From: Bradyrhizobiaceae bacterium
GTDB taxonomy: Bacteria; Pseudomonadota; Alphaproteobacteria; Rhizobiales; Xanthobacteraceae
Assembly: GCA_016793685.1 (NCBI GenBank)
Contig: JAEULX010000073.1
Location: 1 to 6,233 of the forward strand
DNA: 6,233 nt
Direction: 5' to 3'
In this document: positions 4,288 to 6,233 of the stretch, in pieces
Position numbering within the stretch: position 1 is the first letter of the stretch
How the letters are laid out: the number at the start of each line of letters is the position of its first letter
Position numbers and translations under genes: made by a program
The notes under the pieces: model-generated
Seen by the model: the letters and a program-made list of their open reading frames with translations, nothing else
Told to the model about the DNA's origin: nothing
Database searches by the model: none

Positions 4288-6233
4288 ATGGAACGATCGT
4301 TCGCACAGGAAGTCCAGGCGTTGCGGCTGGGAGCCGGCGAAACCTTCCACGGGGAAGGCATCCTCGCCGTCACCAAGGCGCTGCTGCAATCGGGCGTGAG
4401 CTATGTCGGCGGCTACCAGGGCGCCCCCGTCTCGCACCTGATCGACGTGATGGTCGAGGCGCAAGACCTGCTGGGCGAGCTCGGCGTGCATGTCGAGACC
4501 TGCACCAACGAAGCCTCGGCCGCGGCCATGCTGGGCGCCTCGATCAATTATCCGCTGCGCGGCGCGGTGACCTGGAAATCGATCGTCGGCACGAATGTCG
4601 CGGCCGACGCCCTGTCCAACCTGGCCTCGCCGGGGGTCGTCGGCGGGACCCTGATCATCCTCGGCGAGGATTACGGCGAGGGCGCGAGCGTCGTGCAGGA
4701 GCGCTCGTACGCTTTCGCCATGAAGTCGTCGATGTGGCTGATCGATCCGAAGCCGGACCTGCCGACCATCGTGCGCTGCGTCGAGAAGGGGTTCGAGCTG
4801 TCGGAAGCAAGCCACGCCCCGGTGATGCTGGAGTTGCGCATCCGCGCCTGCCACGTCACCGGCCGGTTCGAGGCCAAGGCCAACCGGCCGGGCCGCTACT
4901 CCGCCCTCTCGCGCATCGCGGAGCCGGCCCGTTTCGACTACGCCAAGATTTCGCATCCCCCGGCGGTGTTCACGCAGGAACGGTTGAAGGTCGAGGAGCG
5001 GCTGCCGGCGGCGCAGGCCTTCATCGTCGCCAACCAGCTCAACGAAGTCATTCGCGGCGACATCGACGACATCGGCGTCATCGTCCTGGGCGGGCTGGCG
5101 AACGGCGTTCTGCGGGCGCTGTCGCGTCTCGGCCTCGCCGACCTGTTCGGCCGCTCGCGCATTCCGATCTATGTGCTCAATGTCGCCTATCCGCTTGCCC
5201 CGGAGGAATTGTGCGGCTTCTGCGCCGGCAAGCGGGCCGTCCTCGTGGTCGAGGAAGGCTATCCGGACTACATCGAACAGGCGGTGACCGTCGAGCTGCG
5301 CCGCGCCGATCTCAATACCCGCGTCTTCGGCAAGGGCGCGCTGTCGCGCTCCGGAGAATACACCTCCGATGTCGTGCTCACCGGCCTTGCCGCCTTCCTG
5401 CGCGCGGCGCGCCCGGCGGGCCTTCCCATCGAGCCGATCGAGGCGTGCGCGCAAGCGGTGCTGGCGCAAAAGAAAGCGGCAGCCGCCGCAGTCCCCGCAT
5501 TGCCGACGCGGCCGCCCGCCTTCTGCACCGGCTGCCCGGAACGCCCGGTCTTCGCCGCGATCAAGCTCGCCGAGCGCGAGGTGGGGCGGATGCACATCAG
5601 CGCCGACATCGGCTGTCATTCCTTCGCGACCATGCCGCCGTTCAACATCGGCAATTCGATCCTCGGCTATGGGATGAGCCTTGCGAGCGCGGCGGCGGTG
5701 GCGCCGAACCTCGCGTCGCGGCCGATCGCCATCATGGGGGACGGCGGGTTCTGGCATAACGGCCTGATCAGCGGCGTCGCGAGCAGCCTGTTCAACAAGG
5801 GCGACGGCGTGCTGCTGATCATGCAGAACGGCTACACCTCGGCGACCGGGCAGCAATTCATGCCGTCGAGCCCAACGAGCCGCGACGGCTCCGCTTCCGG
5901 CATTTCTATCGAGAAGACGTTGCGCGCGCTCGGCGTCAAGTGGCTGCGGACCGTCCGCAGCTACAGCGTGGCCAAGATGGCCGCCACGCTCAAAGAGGCG
6001 ACGTCGTCCGCCCAACGCGGCCTGAAAGTGGTCATCGCCGACGGCGAATGCCAGCTCGTGCGCCAGCGCCGCGTCCGCACGGAGGACGCGGCGAAGTTGG
6101 AGCGCGGCGAGCGCGTCGTGCGTATCCGTTTCGGCGTCGATGACGACATCTGCACCGGCGATCACTCCTGCATCCGCCTGTCCGGCTGCCCCTCGCTGAC
6201 GGTCAAGCCGAATCCCGATCCGCTGCGCACCGA
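4288..6233 (+). CDS. Indolepyruvate ferredoxin oxidoreductase alpha-type protein (TPP/iron-sulfur 2-oxoacid oxidoreductase), 3' end outside window
   Basis: The visible part is 648 codons. Family reaction: an aryl-2-oxo acid (e.g. indolepyruvate, phenylpyruvate) plus CoA and oxidised ferredoxin gives the arylacetyl-CoA, CO2 and reduced ferredoxin, in the cytoplasm. Domain order matches IorA. The N-terminal pyrimidine-binding domain (about 10-200) carries GGYQGAPVSHLID (41-53) and TNEASAAAMLGAS (73-85), with Glu75 as the likely TPP-activating glutamate. A transketolase-C-like domain follows (about 245-375), then the CTGCPER motif (413-419). The TPP-binding domain has ADIGCHSF (439-446), GDGGFWHN (484-491) and QNGYTSATG (513-521); Asp485 and Asn514 should bind the metal. 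A ferredoxin-like segment starts at Cys622. There CTGDHSC and GCP give Cys622, Asp625, Cys628 and Cys634, so the usual second Cys is Asp. AGGA lies 5 bases before the ATG. A stronger GGAGGG (4264-4269) is 18 bases away. The C-terminus, any second cluster and the beta/gamma partner are outside the window. Substrate is inferred from family only. Confidence 0.9.
   Translation, partial: MERSFAQEVQALRLGAGETFHGEGILAVTKALLQSGVSYVGGYQGAPVSHLIDVMVEAQDLLGELGVHVETCTNEASAAAMLGASINYPLRGAVTWKSIVGTNVAADALSNLASPGVVGGTLIILGEDYGEGASVVQERSYAFAMKSSMWLIDPKPDLPTIVRCVEKGFELSEASHAPVMLELRIRACHVTGRFEAKANRPGRYSALSRIAEPARFDYAKISHPPAVFTQERLKVEERLPAAQAFIVANQLNEVIRGDIDDIGVIVLGGLANGVLRALSRLGLADLFGRSRIPIYVLNVAYPLAPEELCGFCAGKRAVLVVEEGYPDYIEQAVTVELRRADLNTRVFGKGALSRSGEYTSDVVLTGLAAFLRAARPAGLPIEPIEACAQAVLAQKKAAAAAVPALPTRPPAFCTGCPERPVFAAIKLAEREVGRMHISADIGCHSFATMPPFNIGNSILGYGMSLASAAAVAPNLASRPIAIMGDGGFWHNGLISGVASSLFNKGDGVLLIMQNGYTSATGQQFMPSSPTSRDGSASGISIEKTLRALGVKWLRTVRSYSVAKMAATLKEATSSAQRGLKVVIADGECQLVRQRRVRTEDAAKLERGERVVRIRFGVDDDICTGDHSCIRLSGCPSLTVKPNPDPLRT

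Noticed and set aside
3522..5759. A 745-codon plus-strand open frame spanning dctM and the oxidoreductase gene
   Set aside because: It is out of frame with two clearly recognisable genes, and its translation is Arg/His/Pro-rich low-complexity sequence typical of a shadow frame in GC-rich DNA.
4234..6165. A 643-codon minus-strand open frame opposite the oxidoreductase gene
   Set aside because: Antisense to a gene with intact TPP and iron-sulfur motifs; the translation is rich in Arg, Asp, His and Ala with no recognisable domain.

Overview
The window is GC-rich and its coding frames have G/C-rich third positions. Together with the gene families present (a TRAP transporter, a MarR regulator, an aryl-CoA thioesterase and an IorA-type 2-oxoacid oxidoreductase), this suggests a metabolically versatile alphaproteobacterium, possibly of the Bradyrhizobium/Rhodopseudomonas/Xanthobacteraceae type. 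The taxonomic assignment is inference; there is no rRNA or marker gene to fix it.

Layout from left to right. Positions 34-453 (+) hold a hotdog-fold thioesterase that looks very much like the Asp-dependent 4-hydroxybenzoyl-CoA thioesterases. It ends in a short convergent gap (454-535) with two small hairpins. Positions 536-1069 (-) encode a MarR-family repressor read toward the thioesterase. A 199-bp divergent intergenic region (1070-1268) separates marR from a rightward operon; it contains a perfect 10-5-10 inverted repeat (1217-1241) just upstream of a strong ribosome binding site. The operon then runs dctP (periplasmic binding protein, 1269-2318), dctQ (small membrane subunit, 2442-2954), dctM (large membrane subunit, 2959-4257) and an IorA-type thiamine pyrophosphate/iron-sulfur oxidoreductase that starts at 4288 and leaves the window at 6233. 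The 123-bp dctP-dctQ gap carries two stem-loops, as is common where a binding protein must be made in excess.

Working model (inference): the TRAP system imports an organic acid, probably an aromatic or aryl-2-oxo acid. The IorA-like enzyme oxidatively decarboxylates a 2-oxo acid to its CoA thioester, passing electrons to ferredoxin or a similar carrier. The thioesterase hydrolyses an aryl-CoA in the same or a neighbouring pathway. The MarR protein probably senses an aromatic acid or its CoA thioester and controls the transporter/oxidoreductase operon through the inverted repeat. All the protein families are known. The less ordinary points are the combination itself, an Asp in place of the second Cys of the C-terminal iron-sulfur motif, and the well-formed candidate operator. 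I see no mobile element, CRISPR array, tRNA or rRNA.
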